A stretch of 38,065 nt of DNA, from positions 1 through 38,065 of the forward strand of contig DUEZ01000055.1 in NCBI GenBank assembly GCA_011174825.1, read 5' to 3'. Under the pieces are notes generated by a model, which saw nothing but the letters and a program-made list of their open reading frames with translations, ran no database searches and was not told where the DNA came from. Each line of letters starts with the position of its first letter. Positions within the stretch are counted from its first letter, which is position 1. This document shows, piece by piece, positions 16,300 to 25,013 of this stretch. The translations under genes were made by a program, and so were the position numbers. The stretch is from Anaerolineae bacterium (GTDB taxonomy: Bacteria; Chloroflexota; Anaerolineae; Anaerolineales; E44-bin32).

Positions 16300-16365
16300 G
16301 GCACACCTAGCCCTTCTTGAACTTATCCATTGTATGCAAACTGCCCTCTGTATCTGGAGGGCAGT
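16295..16365 (+). terminator. two hairpins between infA and prmA
   Basis: GCTAGG (16295-16300) with CCTAGC (16306-16311) overlaps the infA stop and is followed by CCTTCTT. ACTGCCCTC (16340-16348) with GAGGGCAGT (16357-16365) is a perfect 9-bp stem. Neither has a strong T-run. As the flanking genes converge, the second hairpin may serve both directions. Confidence 0.4.
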
Positions 16366-16451
16366 GCGCGTCTAATAGTCATCTCAATCTGATTTAAATA
16401 ATCCCTCATCAACCAGAATCTTAAGCGATCCCCCATGTAAATATTCAGACT

Positions 16452-17357
16452 TTATTTGCCTACCTGATACACCAACGCTCGCCAGTCCTCTTCAGCGCGC
16501 GTTTCTACATGCGTTAAACCGTGTGAATCGCAAGTGGCAGATAAGGATTCGATTTGCGTTACTAGGAGACCCGATAGGATGACAATTCCTTGATCTTTGA
16601 CCGCTCTACCCAGGCCGGCCATGATCATATCCTCTAAGACAGCAGCAGTGATATTGGCCACGAGCAAATCTGCTTTGTGATCGATTTCCTCCGCTTTCGC
16701 CAATAGTTCGGATAAAGAACCTGCCTCCACCGTAATACGCTTCGTAAGACGGTTTAGCTTGACATTATCTCGAGCGGCGTCCACTGCCTTCGCATCGTTG
16801 TCCCATGCGTGAACATAACTTGCTCCCAGACGCGCTGCAGCGATGCTTAATATCCCTGACCCACAACCCAAGTCAGTTACTCGTTGGCCTGAATGAAGGT
16901 AATCCTCTAATGCCATCAAAGCAAGACGCGTTGAAGGGTGAGTGCCGGTGCCAAATGCCATCCCTGGGTTGAGAATCACATGTAAGCGATCACTTGAGGG
17001 TGGTTGAGACCATGCAGGTAAGATCATCAAGCGTTTACCGATCGGCATTGTTTGGTAGTGAGATTTCCAGGCTTGAGACCAATCTTCCTCTTTGATCAAA
17101 CGGAAGGCGGGTTGTGGAAGTGGTTGAATCTGGCTCAAATGCCAAAGCCCTTCCTCAATACGCTCTTTGATCAATTCCAATTGGTTTTCAACTGGCAGGT
17201 ACGCGCGTACGATGACCATTCCAGCAGGATCAGATTTGTCTTCCTCAATACTCAAGCTTTCGATCGCCACCCCTCCAGAAGCGAAGCGCGAAAATAGTTC
17301 GGCGATCGCCTCGGCAAGTTCACCGTTGACTGTGGAGGAGACCTCAAGCCAATTCAA
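16452..17357 (-). CDS. prmA: ribosomal protein L11 methyltransferase
   Basis: A 301-residue SAM-dependent enzyme that trimethylates L11. The N-terminal substrate-recognition domain is followed by the hallmark LNPGMAFGTGTHPSTRLAL (about 127-145) and the SAM site VTDLGCGSGILSIAAARLGA (about 161-180), then DLLVANITAAVLE (about 231-243). The start codon is TTG, overlapping the dnaJ stop as TTGA, so translation is probably coupled. It is the last gene of the hrcA operon, a common location in Gram-positive bacteria and Chloroflexota. Confidence 0.95.
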   Translation of the reverse strand: MNWLEVSSTVNGELAEAIAELFSRFASGGVAIESLSIEEDKSDPAGMVIVRAYLPVENQLELIKERIEEGLWHLSQIQPLPQPAFRLIKEEDWSQAWKSHYQTMPIGKRLMILPAWSQPPSSDRLHVILNPGMAFGTGTHPSTRLALMALEDYLHSGQRVTDLGCGSGILSIAAARLGASYVHAWDNDAKAVDAARDNVKLNRLTKRITVEAGSLSELLAKAEEIDHKADLLVANITAAVLEDMIMAGLGRAVKDQGIVILSGLLVTQIESLSATCDSHGLTHVETRAEEDWRALVYQVGK

Positions 17358-18469
17358 TCGACCAGGCCCCCGAGTAAGTCCTTAAGAGTATCGAGGAAGC
17401 CACGCTCCTGGGGATGAACTTCAGTGCCGAGTGTGTCAGCCAGTTGCTCGAGCAACGTCCTTTGTTCAGCACTGAGTGAACGTGGGATGTCAACAGAAAC
17501 GATCACCAACTGATCTCCGCGACTGTTACGCCTTAATCGAGGTACACCCTTTCCTTTGAGACGAAGTACTTTTCCGGGTTGAGTGCCGGGAGGGATCGTG
17601 AGTGTATCTTCTCCGTCAAGGGTCGGTATCGAAACCTTAGCTCCTAGTGTTGCCTGAGCGATGTTTATCCCCAAGTCGAGTAGGATGTCGTTGTCACGAC
17701 GGCGGAAGAAGCGATGAGGTTTGACGTGGATAAAAACATACAGGTCTCCGCTAGGTCCGCCATTCGCGCCAGGCTCACCCTCGTTTGCTATTCGAATTCG
17801 GGTTCCGTCATCAACTCCTGCCGGCACCGCGATCATCCGTTGAATGTTCTCTCGCACCAGTCCTCGCCCTCTGCATGTTTGGCAAGGAGTGCTGATTGTT
17901 TCACCTAATCCGCCACAGGAAGGGCATGTGCTTACATTGACCATCGAACCTAAAAGTGTTTGTCGGACTTGTCGGACTTCACCGCTACCGTTACACGTCG
18001 AACATCGTACCGGGGTTGTGCCAGGCTCGGCGCGTGAGCCTTGACATCTCGTACAGGTTTCCTGACGGCTTATCTCGATCTCTTTCTCAATGCCAAAGAC
18101 AGCCTCTTCGAAGTTTAGGGTCAGGTCATACCGTAAATTCGGACCACGACGCGGTGCCCGTCTACTGCGTTGCCCCCCCATGCCAAAGCCGAAGAATTGT
18201 TCGAAAATGTCGCCGAACCCGAAATCAAAATCAAATTGCATCCCCTCGAGACCAGCATGTCCGAAGCGATCGTAGGCCGCACGGCGTTCTTGATCAGAAA
18301 GGACAGCATAAGCCTCATTGATCTCTTTAAATCGTTCCGCTGCCCCTGGTTCGTTATTAATATCAGGGTGGTATTGTTTCGCCAGTCTGCGATAGGCTTG
18401 GCGAATATCATCAGGGGAGGCGTCGCGATTGACGTCTAAGACCTTGTAATAATCTTGCTTATTGGCCAT
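17354..18469 (-). CDS. dnaJ: chaperone DnaJ
   Basis: A 371-residue co-chaperone that delivers substrates to DnaK and triggers its ATPase. The J domain is at about 7-70 with HPD at 34-36. A Gly/Phe-rich stretch follows at 79-100. The zinc-binding region has four Cys repeats: CTRCQGSR (139-146, with the last G of CxxCxGxG replaced), CSTCNGSG (156-163), CPSCGGLG (182-189) and CQTCRGRG (196-203). The C-terminal substrate-binding domains follow. ATG at 18469 is chosen because the J domain begins five residues on. A GTG at 18499 is in frame and cannot be excluded, as neither has an ideal ribosome-binding site. Confidence 0.96.
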   Translation of the reverse strand: MANKQDYYKVLDVNRDASPDDIRQAYRRLAKQYHPDINNEPGAAERFKEINEAYAVLSDQERRAAYDRFGHAGLEGMQFDFDFGFGDIFEQFFGFGMGGQRSRRAPRRGPNLRYDLTLNFEEAVFGIEKEIEISRQETCTRCQGSRAEPGTTPVRCSTCNGSGEVRQVRQTLLGSMVNVSTCPSCGGLGETISTPCQTCRGRGLVRENIQRMIAVPAGVDDGTRIRIANEGEPGANGGPSGDLYVFIHVKPHRFFRRRDNDILLDLGINIAQATLGAKVSIPTLDGEDTLTIPPGTQPGKVLRLKGKGVPRLRRNSRGDQLVIVSVDIPRSLSAEQRTLLEQLADTLGTEVHPQERGFLDTLKDLLGGLVD

Positions 18470-18525
18470 GTGAGAAGTACGCAGTGAGAGGATCACCACC
18501 CCTCACCAATGGTGAACTTACGAAA

Positions 18526-20418
18526 TTAATCTTCATTAAACTCGCCTTCAACAACATCCTCGTCAGAAGGCGGATCATCATCGTAGGAGGTCGTTTCACC
18601 CAATGAGCCTGTTCCCTGCTCATGAATCTTCGTGCCTAATTTCTGGATTAATTCGAGCAGTTCATTGGTAGAAGCTTTAATAGCTTCGATGTCGTCGCCT
18701 TTCATCGCTTGGCGTGTATCCTGAATCCTGGTCTGTACATCAAAACGCAATTCTTCAGGAGCGGTTTCTCCAGCCTCATATAAGTATTTCTCGGCAGCGT
18801 ATACAGCGTTGTCGGCTGAATTAACTGCTTCGGCAAATTTCCTTCTTTGCCGATCTTGCTCGGCAAATTGCTCCGCTTCATGACGCATTCGATCGATTTC
18901 ATTCTCATCCAATCCGGAAGAAGCCGTTACAGTAATATGTTGACTGCGATTGGTTGCCACATCGAGAGCGTTGACTTTGAGGATCCCGTCTGCGTCAATG
19001 TCAAAGGTTACTTCGACTTGTGGTACGCCACGTGGTGCAGGCGGGATTCCGTCGAGTGTGAACTTGCCAAGCGATTTGTTATCTCCGGCCATAGGCCTTT
19101 CGCCCTGCACAACATGGATTTCAACTTCAGATTGGTTGTCTGAGGCGGTTGAAAAAACTTGGCTCTTGCGCGTGGGAATGGTCGTGTTGCGTTCAATCAA
19201 CGCAGTCGCTACGCCTCCCAGCGTCTCGATAGACAACGTCAAGGGAGTGACATCTAGGAGGAGAATGTCCTTCACCTCTCCACCAAGTACACCAGCTTGG
19301 ATAGCTGCCCCAACAGCTACAACCTCATCGGGATTGACGCCTTTGTGAGCCTCTCTATCGAAGATCTTATGCACCGCTTCTTGGACTGCTGGCATACGCG
19401 TCATGCCACCTACAAGGATGACCTGATCGATATCACGAGCTTTGAGACCGGCGTCCTCCAATGCTTGTTCGCATGGTTTAATGGACCGATCAATCAAATC
19501 ATCACATAATTGTTCAAGCTTGGCTCGGGTTAGTGTGATGTTGAGATGTTTGGGACCGCTGGCATCAGCCGTGATGAAGGGTAGGTTGATCTCGGTTTCT
19601 ATCACGCTTGAGAGTTCAATCTTAGCTTTCTCGGCAGCTTCCTTTAATCGCTGAAGGGCTTGTCGGTCACTGCGCAAATCAATCCCTTCCTCCTTATGAA
19701 ACTCCTCGGCGACCCAGTCGATAACCCGTTGATCGAAGTCGTCACCACCAAGGAAGGTGTCCCCGTTGGTGGACTTAACTTCAAAGACACCGTCCCCTAC
19801 ATCCAAGATCGAGATATCGAAGGTGCCGCCGCCTAAATCGTAGACAGCGATCGTCTCATCTGCCTTCCTGTCCAGCCCATAAGCGAGGGAAGAGGCCGTT
19901 GGCTCGTTAATAATCCGCAGCACTTCAAGGCCAGCGATCTTCCCGGCGTCCTTGGTCGCATTACGCTGTGCATCGTTAAAATGTGCGGGAACGGTGATCA
20001 CAGCCTGTGTAATACTTTCGCCAGTGTAAGCCTCGGCGTCGGCTTTGATCTTGCCGAGAATCATGGCTGCAATCTCGGGGGGTGAATATTCTTTTCCGCC
20101 CATGTGAACACGTACATCGCCGTTGGGTGCGGCACTAACTTGATAGGGGACCAAATCAACCGCTCGTTGGACCTCGGGATCGGAATATTTTCGTCCCATA
20201 AAGCGTTTAATGGAAAAGATCGTGTTTTCAGGGTTTACTACCGCCTGCCTACGGGCGACCTGGCCAACGATACGCTCTTTTGTTTTCGGGCTGATGGCAA
20301 CCATCGAGGGAATAAGCCGACCTCCCTCCGAGGATGCGATGACGGTGGGTTCTCCACCTTCCATAATGGCTACAACAGAATTGGTCGTGCCTAGGTCGAT
20401 GCCGATGATTCTGCCCAT
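18526..20418 (-). CDS. dnaK: chaperone DnaK (Hsp70)
   Basis: A 630-residue ATP-driven protein-folding chaperone. The nucleotide-binding domain shows [17 protein letters not shown] at the N terminus, the Hsp70 signatures [17 protein letters not shown] (about 190-206) and [13 protein letters not shown] (about 331-343), and [19 protein letters not shown]. The substrate-binding domain begins after [17 protein letters not shown] (about 388-404). The acidic C-terminal tail replaces the EEVD end of eukaryotic forms, as is normal for bacteria. It lies 12 nt after grpE and should be induced by heat through HrcA. Confidence 0.98.
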   Translation of the reverse strand: MGRIIGIDLGTTNSVVAIMEGGEPTVIASSEGGRLIPSMVAISPKTKERIVGQVARRQAVVNPENTIFSIKRFMGRKYSDPEVQRAVDLVPYQVSAAPNGDVRVHMGGKEYSPPEIAAMILGKIKADAEAYTGESITQAVITVPAHFNDAQRNATKDAGKIAGLEVLRIINEPTASSLAYGLDRKADETIAVYDLGGGTFDISILDVGDGVFEVKSTNGDTFLGGDDFDQRVIDWVAEEFHKEEGIDLRSDRQALQRLKEAAEKAKIELSSVIETEINLPFITADASGPKHLNITLTRAKLEQLCDDLIDRSIKPCEQALEDAGLKARDIDQVILVGGMTRMPAVQEAVHKIFDREAHKGVNPDEVVAVGAAIQAGVLGGEVKDILLLDVTPLTLSIETLGGVATALIERNTTIPTRKSQVFSTASDNQSEVEIHVVQGERPMAGDNKSLGKFTLDGIPPAPRGVPQVEVTFDIDADGILKVNALDVATNRSQHITVTASSGLDENEIDRMRHEAEQFAEQDRQRRKFAEAVNSADNAVYAAEKYLYEAGETAPEELRFDVQTRIQDTRQAMKGDDIEAIKASTNELLELIQKLGTKIHEQGTGSLGETTSYDDDPPSDEDVVEGEFNED

Positions 20419-20430
20419 ATCTGTTTACTC

Positions 20431-21108
20431 CTACTTGGCTACTCGAACCTTGGCTGGTCGGAGCACTCGATCGCCCAGCTTGTATCCTTTTTGTACGACT
20501 TCGATGACTTGGCCATCTTGGTGATCATCGTCCTCTTCGTAGGTGATGGCTTCATGGAAGTTAGGATCAAAGGTGTCACCTTCTGCGCGGATCACCTCGA
20601 CACCTTCATCTTCAAGGATGGTGTTGAGTTTGACGTGGATTAACTCGATGCCATCAGCCCAAGCTTCAGACTCGTTCTCGGCCGGTCGGTTGATGATCGC
20701 CAACTCGAGGTCATCAAGAATTTCCAGATATTTAGTGATAATTTCACTTGCGATTTGAGTTCGCGCATCTTCCTTTTCGCGTGCAGTGCGGTTTTTGTAG
20801 TTGGCAAACTCTGCCCTCTCTCGTTGCCAACCGTCGAGATATTCACTCGATTCCTTCTGTAGGCGCTCAATCTCCTCAAGCAATGCATTGATCCTCTCCT
20901 CGACAGTGATCTCTCGAGGCGCTTCCTCAACCCCTTCGCCTTCTGCAGCTTCTTTCACTTGATCGATGTGGGCCTCTTGTGCAATATCTTCCTGCTCAGT
21001 ATCAGCTTCGGGGCTATGTGCTTCTAACGCTTCATCCTGATCTTCGAGAAGATGCGCTTCCAGTTCTTCTGCTTGAGATTCTTCGGTCTGCTTTTTCCGT
21101 TTGATCAC
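20431..21108 (-). CDS. grpE: nucleotide exchange factor GrpE
   Basis: A 225-residue dimeric factor that releases ADP from DnaK. An unusually long acidic N-terminal region (about 1-70, rich in Glu, Asp, Ala and Gln) precedes the long coiled coil (RINALLEEIERLQKESSEYL) and the GWQRERAEFANYKNRTARE helix. The C-terminal beta domain has TFDPNFHEAI and the typical VVQKGYKLGDRVLRPAKVRV ending. The start codon is GTG with GGGAGA upstream. It is the second gene of the CIRCE-controlled operon. Confidence 0.96.
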   Translation of the reverse strand: MIKRKKQTEESQAEELEAHLLEDQDEALEAHSPEADTEQEDIAQEAHIDQVKEAAEGEGVEEAPREITVEERINALLEEIERLQKESSEYLDGWQRERAEFANYKNRTAREKEDARTQIASEIITKYLEILDDLELAIINRPAENESEAWADGIELIHVKLNTILEDEGVEVIRAEGDTFDPNFHEAITYEEDDDHQDGQVIEVVQKGYKLGDRVLRPAKVRVAK

Positions 21109-21224
21109 AGGTTCTCCCTAGTCTGTCCCTTAAAAAGGGGGTAATTTATTTGCGGAGTGGTCAGGGTCGTGATGAGGGATGCAAACTCCATACCTGGTGT
21201 TCGCCATCCTTCACACTCGATGTA

Positions 21225-22256
21225 TTAACCGGCAAAAGACTCGATCACAAAATCGCTCAGTAGCCCAGCTACATAGCGTACTGCCGAAATCGTGCGTCCG
21301 TAGGCCATGCGAGTCGGCCCAAGTACACCCAGGGCTCCTGTGGCATAACCTGGCGCGCCATAGCGAGTGAGGATCATCGAACAATCTTTAAGCTCTTCCC
21401 ACGCCCCTTCGCCACCGATGACGACTTGTACGCCGCCAACGGAGGGACTGAGCACTTGCGCGAGCACCTCCTCCAAGAAACTTCGTTCCTCAAGCACTCT
21501 CAATGCAAGCCGGGCAGAAGGCGATTCGACAAACTCAGGTTGTGTCAGCATATTTGTCAGACCATCGTGGTAAACATCCCCGGTCCACAAGGCATCTGCG
21601 CGCGCCATTACTTCTGCCACCAAACGTGTGACATCTTTTGCTAAACCGGTAAAGTTCTCCGCCAACTGGGCGACTTCGTACGCTTCTTTACCATCACAAA
21701 CATGTGCGATCTGTGCAGCGGCCTCATCCAATTTCGCTTGGCTGATCACTTCTGCCAAGGTCAGCATCTGCTGACGAACATCCCCACCTTGAAGAACAAG
21801 GACAAGTAGGACCTGACGACCTTGGGTCGAGATCAATTCGAGGTGTTTAAAGAACGCACGCTCAGGGCGGGGAGTTGTGGCGAGTGAGGCTACCCGTGAG
21901 TGTTTCGCAAGAACTGATGCCGCCAATTGCACCCACTCGTCGATATCAGCGGTGGCTTGATGAAATTGGTGACTTATGAGCCTCTTCTCAGCCGCTGGAA
22001 GGTCCGATTCACCCAAGAGCCGCCTAACGAAATAACGGTAGCCAATCTCGGTTGGCACCCGCCCAGCCGAGGTATGGGGTTGTTGAACAAGCCCGGCCTC
22101 GGTCAACGCAGTCATCTCGTTGCGTACGGTTGCGGAACTGATACCGAGATTGTACTTTTCGACCAACCTATTCGAACCAACAGGCTTGGCGGTGTCAACA
22201 TATTCATGTAAGATGAGCGCCAGAAGGGTCTCCTGGCGTTCCGATAGCGGATTCAC
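21225..22256 (-). CDS. hrcA: heat-inducible transcription repressor HrcA
   Basis: A 343-residue repressor that binds the CIRCE element and controls this operon; its activity is tuned by chaperone supply. The winged-helix region covers about 1-80 (SERQETLLALILHEYVDTAKPVGS, seen in two parts, then ISSATVRNEMTALTEAGLVQ and HTSAGRVPTEIGYRYFV). The C-terminal domain ends with GVLGPTRMAYGRTISAVRYV, the family signature. GTG at 22256 with GAGGA upstream is preferred: the earlier in-frame GTG at 22286 lies within the CIRCE operator. It leads the operon. Confidence 0.96.
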   Translation of the reverse strand: MNPLSERQETLLALILHEYVDTAKPVGSNRLVEKYNLGISSATVRNEMTALTEAGLVQQPHTSAGRVPTEIGYRYFVRRLLGESDLPAAEKRLISHQFHQATADIDEWVQLAASVLAKHSRVASLATTPRPERAFFKHLELISTQGRQVLLVLVLQGGDVRQQMLTLAEVISQAKLDEAAAQIAHVCDGKEAYEVAQLAENFTGLAKDVTRLVAEVMARADALWTGDVYHDGLTNMLTQPEFVESPSARLALRVLEERSFLEEVLAQVLSPSVGGVQVVIGGEGAWEELKDCSMILTRYGAPGYATGALGVLGPTRMAYGRTISAVRYVAGLLSDFVIESFAG

Positions 22257-22273
22257 ATGATCCTCTGCTTGTT

Positions 22274-22300
22274 TTAGCACTCTCACATCGAGAGTGCTAA
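22274..22300 (-). promoter_or_regulatory. CIRCE operator (HrcA binding site)
   Basis: TTAGCACTC (22274-22282), nine spacer bases, GAGTGCTAA (22292-22300): an exact match to the CIRCE inverted repeat. It sits just downstream of the predicted start of transcription and before the hrcA start. Confidence 0.98.
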
Positions 22301-22314
22301 ATTATCAAAGAGTC

Positions 22315-22343
22315 ATGATACCATGGGCGAAGTATGACGTCAA
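22315..22343 (-). promoter_or_regulatory. promoter of the hrcA-grpE-dnaK-dnaJ-prmA operon
   Basis: Read on the minus strand: TTGACG (22343-22338), 17 nt, TATCAT (22320-22315). The predicted start near 22308 is 8 nt from the CIRCE element, so bound HrcA would block initiation. Confidence 0.8.
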
Positions 22344-22356
22344 GCGGGCCTTTGGG

Positions 22357-22385
22357 TTGACAAAAAAGTGGACTCTAGGTAGTAT
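22357..22385 (+). promoter_or_regulatory. thioredoxin promoter, divergent from hrcA
   Basis: TTGACA (22357-22362), 17 nt, TAGTAT (22380-22385). Its -35 box lies 14 nt from that of the hrcA promoter, so the two polymerase sites are back to back. Confidence 0.75.
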
Positions 22386-22424
22386 CCCGGCCTGAACTTC
22401 ACTTGCATTGGTTTTGGAGGTGTG

Positions 22425-22754
22425 ATGGGTTCTATTCCTGAAATAGATGATGAAACTTTTGAGATTAAGGTGCTTCATGCGGAATTACCGGTGTTGGTGG
22501 ATTTTGGAGCCGAATGGTGCCATCCCTGCAAACAGCTTGACCCGATCGTTGAGGAGCTTTCCGAAGAGTGGCTGGGTAAGATTAAGGTATTCAAGCTCGA
22601 TGTTGACGCCAATGTCAATACGACCATGAATTACGGCGTCATGGGCGTTCCATCCTTGATCCTCTTTGTCAATGGTGAACCGGTTGAGCGGATGACCGGT
22701 TTGGTGCCTAGGAAACGAATCGTCGATGCGGTCGAACCTCATCTGGATTTGTAA
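22425..22754 (+). CDS. thioredoxin
   Basis: A 109-residue thioredoxin-fold redox protein. The active site WCHPC is at residues 31-35; the usual thioredoxin sequence is WCGPC. His at this position, as in DsbA-like proteins, would be expected to make the disulfide more oxidising (family knowledge; effect here is inference). The cis-Pro loop VMGVPSLILFVNGEPVERM near 74-92 is intact and there is no signal peptide, so it is cytosolic. ATG 22425 is chosen over the adjacent GTG 22422; GGAGG is 4 nt upstream. A weak 7-bp hairpin (22772-22808) follows. Confidence 0.92.
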   Translation: MGSIPEIDDETFEIKVLHAELPVLVDFGAEWCHPCKQLDPIVEELSEEWLGKIKVFKLDVDANVNTTMNYGVMGVPSLILFVNGEPVERMTGLVPRKRIVDAVEPHLDL

Positions 22755-22882
22755 GCAAATTGCTAAATGGAAAAGCCCGATTTTTCATTGTTCAATAGAA
22801 TGGGCTTTACCTGTCTTGTGTCTTATAAGGTAGGAATGTCGAGGTACGGATTAGGAGAACATAATTTGATCCGAGACGACTG

Positions 22883-22911
22883 TTGACGCATCCATCGTCA
22901 AAGGTTAGACT
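22883..22911 (+). promoter_or_regulatory. promoter of the trpS T-box leader
   Basis: TTGACG (22883-22888), 17 nt, TAGACT (22906-22911). Transcription from about 22918 would include the whole T-box leader. Confidence 0.6.
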
Positions 22912-22934
22912 TGGGTCAATCACGAATAATCAAA

Positions 22935-23270
22935 AAGCTGTGAAGAGGGCTAGTAGACACTGAAACGACTGACCAGAGATCGGGGGTAGGTGGAAACCCC
23001 GTCTGTACGCCAGTGTTGAATGGGCCTTGGAGCTGTCGGGCGAAAGGTACATCCTTCTCGGGGTTTATTGGGGTGATCGAGTAGCTCAGACCGGGGTTGC
23101 CTCCGTTATCATGGCGATGGGCAACGCGCATTGATCGCAATGCTCAATTAAAGTGAGGCTGGCTCATCACTCCCTGTTTCTTCTCCGACAGGGTACTGTC
23201 ATAAGACAGCCTAAGCGGGGTGGTACCGCGGGTCCTTTTTCACTCGTCCCCAGTGGGACGAGTTTTTGTT
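22935..23270 (+). ncRNA. T-box riboswitch, tryptophan specificity
   Basis: A tRNA-sensing leader before trpS. Stem I features are visible: GGGCTAGTAG (22947-22956), CCAGAGAT (22973-22980) and GGTAGGTGGAAACC (22985-22998). The probable specifier is TGG (23021-23023) in the context TTGAATGGGCC, matching tRNA-Trp. The antiterminator holds the T-box core GGTGGTACCGCG (23219-23230), which pairs with the tRNA acceptor end. The terminator follows at 23242. Family knowledge: uncharged tRNA-Trp stabilises the antiterminator and allows trpS expression. Confidence 0.95.
23242..23270 (+). terminator. T-box terminator of trpS
   Basis: ACTCGTCCC (23242-23250) pairs with GGGACGAGT (23255-23263), 9 bp with a CAGT loop, then TTTTGTTT. 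Confidence 0.93.
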
Positions 23271-23315
23271 TATTGGAATGATCAGGAGATTCATTAAAGA
23301 CGCAAGGAGGCACAA

Positions 23316-24329
23316 ATGGGAGCAGCTAGGAAGCGGATCTTGACCGGAGATCGTCCAACCGGAAGACTGCACCTCGGGCATTATGTTGGATCGTTGCGTA
23401 ATCGTCTAAGCCTACAAGATGAATATGAGTGTTTCTTCATCATTGCGGATTTGCACACCTTAACCACAAGACCCGATAAATCCCATATCAGCGCGGTTGG
23501 TGAGAACGTTCGAGAAATGCTGCTTGATTATCTCGCGGTCGGAATTGATCCTGATCGTAGTGTGATCTTTCTCCAATCAGGGATTCCGGAAACGTATGAA
23601 TTGAATCTCATATTCGAGATGCTGGTTAGCGTACCGAGGCTTGAACGGGTGCCGAGTCTCAAAGAAATGGCAACCACGGCTTCTCTGGAAAGTATGCCTC
23701 TAGGCTTGCTTGGTTATCCAGTCCTCCAGGCAGCAGATATCCTCCTGCCACGAGCGACTTTGGTTCCAGTGGGAAAGGATAACGAAGCACACGTCGAGGT
23801 GACGAGAGAGATCGCACGCCGCTTCAACCGTCTTTACGGTGAAGTTTTTCCGATCCCTGACGCTCTGATCGGGGACGTCCCAAGCTTGGTGGGGACCGAT
23901 GGGAAGGCGCAGATGAGCAAATCGCGTAACAACACCATTGATCTCGCTGATGATCCCGCTACCGTGAGAACGAAAGTCATGGGGATGTTCACCGATCCCG
24001 CCCGCGTGCATGCGGATATCCCCGGAAGGGTTGAAGGAAATCCGGTATTTATTTACCACGAGGCTTTCAATCCCAACCTGGAGCAGGTGGAGGATCTTAA
24101 ACAACGATACAGAGAAGGCAAGGTGGGTGATGTTGAGGTGAAGCAACATCTATTAGAGGCGCTGAATGAATTCCTCGATCCCATCCGTGATCGAAGAGCG
24201 AAATTCATGCGTACGCCTTCCATCGTCGAAGACATCTTGATCGCAGGCACCAAGCGTATGCGAGATGAAGCGATAGAAACGATGTCCTTGGTTCGGGAAG
24301 CGATGGGGATGTATCGCCTTCCTTTGTAA
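23316..24329 (+). CDS. trpS: tryptophanyl-tRNA synthetase
   Basis: A 337-residue class I synthetase that charges tRNA-Trp. The HIGH-type signature is LHLGHYVGSL near residues 18-27 and the KMSKS-type loop is KAQMSKSRNN near 199-208. The segment FIIADLHTLTT (about 43-53) and LGYPVLQAADILL (about 132-144) are typical of bacterial TrpRS. ATG 23316 follows AAGGAGG (23304-23310). The T-box leader makes expression respond to the tRNA-Trp charging level. Confidence 0.97.
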   Translation: MGAARKRILTGDRPTGRLHLGHYVGSLRNRLSLQDEYECFFIIADLHTLTTRPDKSHISAVGENVREMLLDYLAVGIDPDRSVIFLQSGIPETYELNLIFEMLVSVPRLERVPSLKEMATTASLESMPLGLLGYPVLQAADILLPRATLVPVGKDNEAHVEVTREIARRFNRLYGEVFPIPDALIGDVPSLVGTDGKAQMSKSRNNTIDLADDPATVRTKVMGMFTDPARVHADIPGRVEGNPVFIYHEAFNPNLEQVEDLKQRYREGKVGDVEVKQHLLEALNEFLDPIRDRRAKFMRTPSIVEDILIAGTKRMRDEAIETMSLVREAMGMYRLPL

Positions 24330-24586
24330 CGCAGTAACCAGGTCGAATTCACTAAATAGCTCCACTGAAAGACCAACCGTGAGAAGAGGACCAATAAATG
24401 TGGGGCTACAGGCGAAGCCCGCAAACTAATCCATACCCCTTCCTTACTTCAAGCGGGTAGTTTTTTAGTCCACTCAATGGATTGAATCCTCTCAAACATG
24501 AATGCAGGATCATTAGGAGAAGGCGGTCCGAAGCTGACTGGTGTATAATCCCGACGACCTCACCTCGTAATTGATGGACGACGAAA
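24330..24586 (+). other. trpS to mutase-subunit gap with a weak terminator
   Basis: A 5-bp stem, TACCC (near 24434) with GGGTA, lies before a TTTTTT run at about 24462-24467 and may end trpS transcription. A TATAAT box at 24544-24549 lacks a recognisable -35 partner but is placed to start the next unit. Nothing else is seen. Confidence 0.4.
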
Positions 24587-25000
24587 ATGACAAGCAAAAA
24601 AGTACGCGTGCTTATCGCCAAGCCTGGTCTCGATGGACATGATCGTGGAGCGAAAGTGGTCGCCAGATCGATGAGGGACGCGGGGATGGAAGTGATCTAT
24701 ACTGGTCTCCGTCAGACGCCGGAGATGATAGCCGAAGCAGCTTTACAGGAAGATGTCGACGCTGTTGGGCTTTCAATTCTCTCGGGAGCCCACATGGCGT
24801 TGGTGCCCCGGTTAATGGAATTGTTACGTCAACAAGGCCAAGGGAATGTCAGAGTGCTGATTGGTGGGATCATCCCTGATGAGGACGTTCCGCGATTGAA
24901 GGAGCTAGGTGTGGTGGAGGTCTTTGGGCCTGGTACCAGCACAAAAACGATCGTAGACGCTGTTATCCAAGCCGTCGGTGGCGAAGCAGCCCGCACTTAA
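24587..25000 (+). CDS. methylmalonyl-CoA mutase-type B12-binding subunit
   Basis: A 137-residue stand-alone cobalamin-binding domain of an acyl-CoA mutase. The base-off, His-on motif D-x-H-x-x-G is DGHDRG at residues 16-21, followed by SILSGAH near 64-70 and GGIIPDED near 94-101. It forms an active mutase with a large TIM-barrel subunit, which is not in this window. The next gene encodes the mutase chaperone MeaB, supporting a role in methylmalonyl-CoA or related acyl-CoA isomerisation. Exact substrate (methylmalonyl, ethylmalonyl or isobutyryl) cannot be told from this half. Confidence 0.92.
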   Translation: MTSKKVRVLIAKPGLDGHDRGAKVVARSMRDAGMEVIYTGLRQTPEMIAEAALQEDVDAVGLSILSGAHMALVPRLMELLRQQGQGNVRVLIGGIIPDEDVPRLKELGVVEVFGPGTSTKTIVDAVIQAVGGEAART

Positions 25001-25013
25001 GGGCTGTAATCGT

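Noticed and set aside
22284..22286. GTG at 22286 as the hrcA start
   Set aside because: It lies inside the CIRCE operator. GTG 22256 has GAGGA upstream and gives the usual HrcA N terminus.
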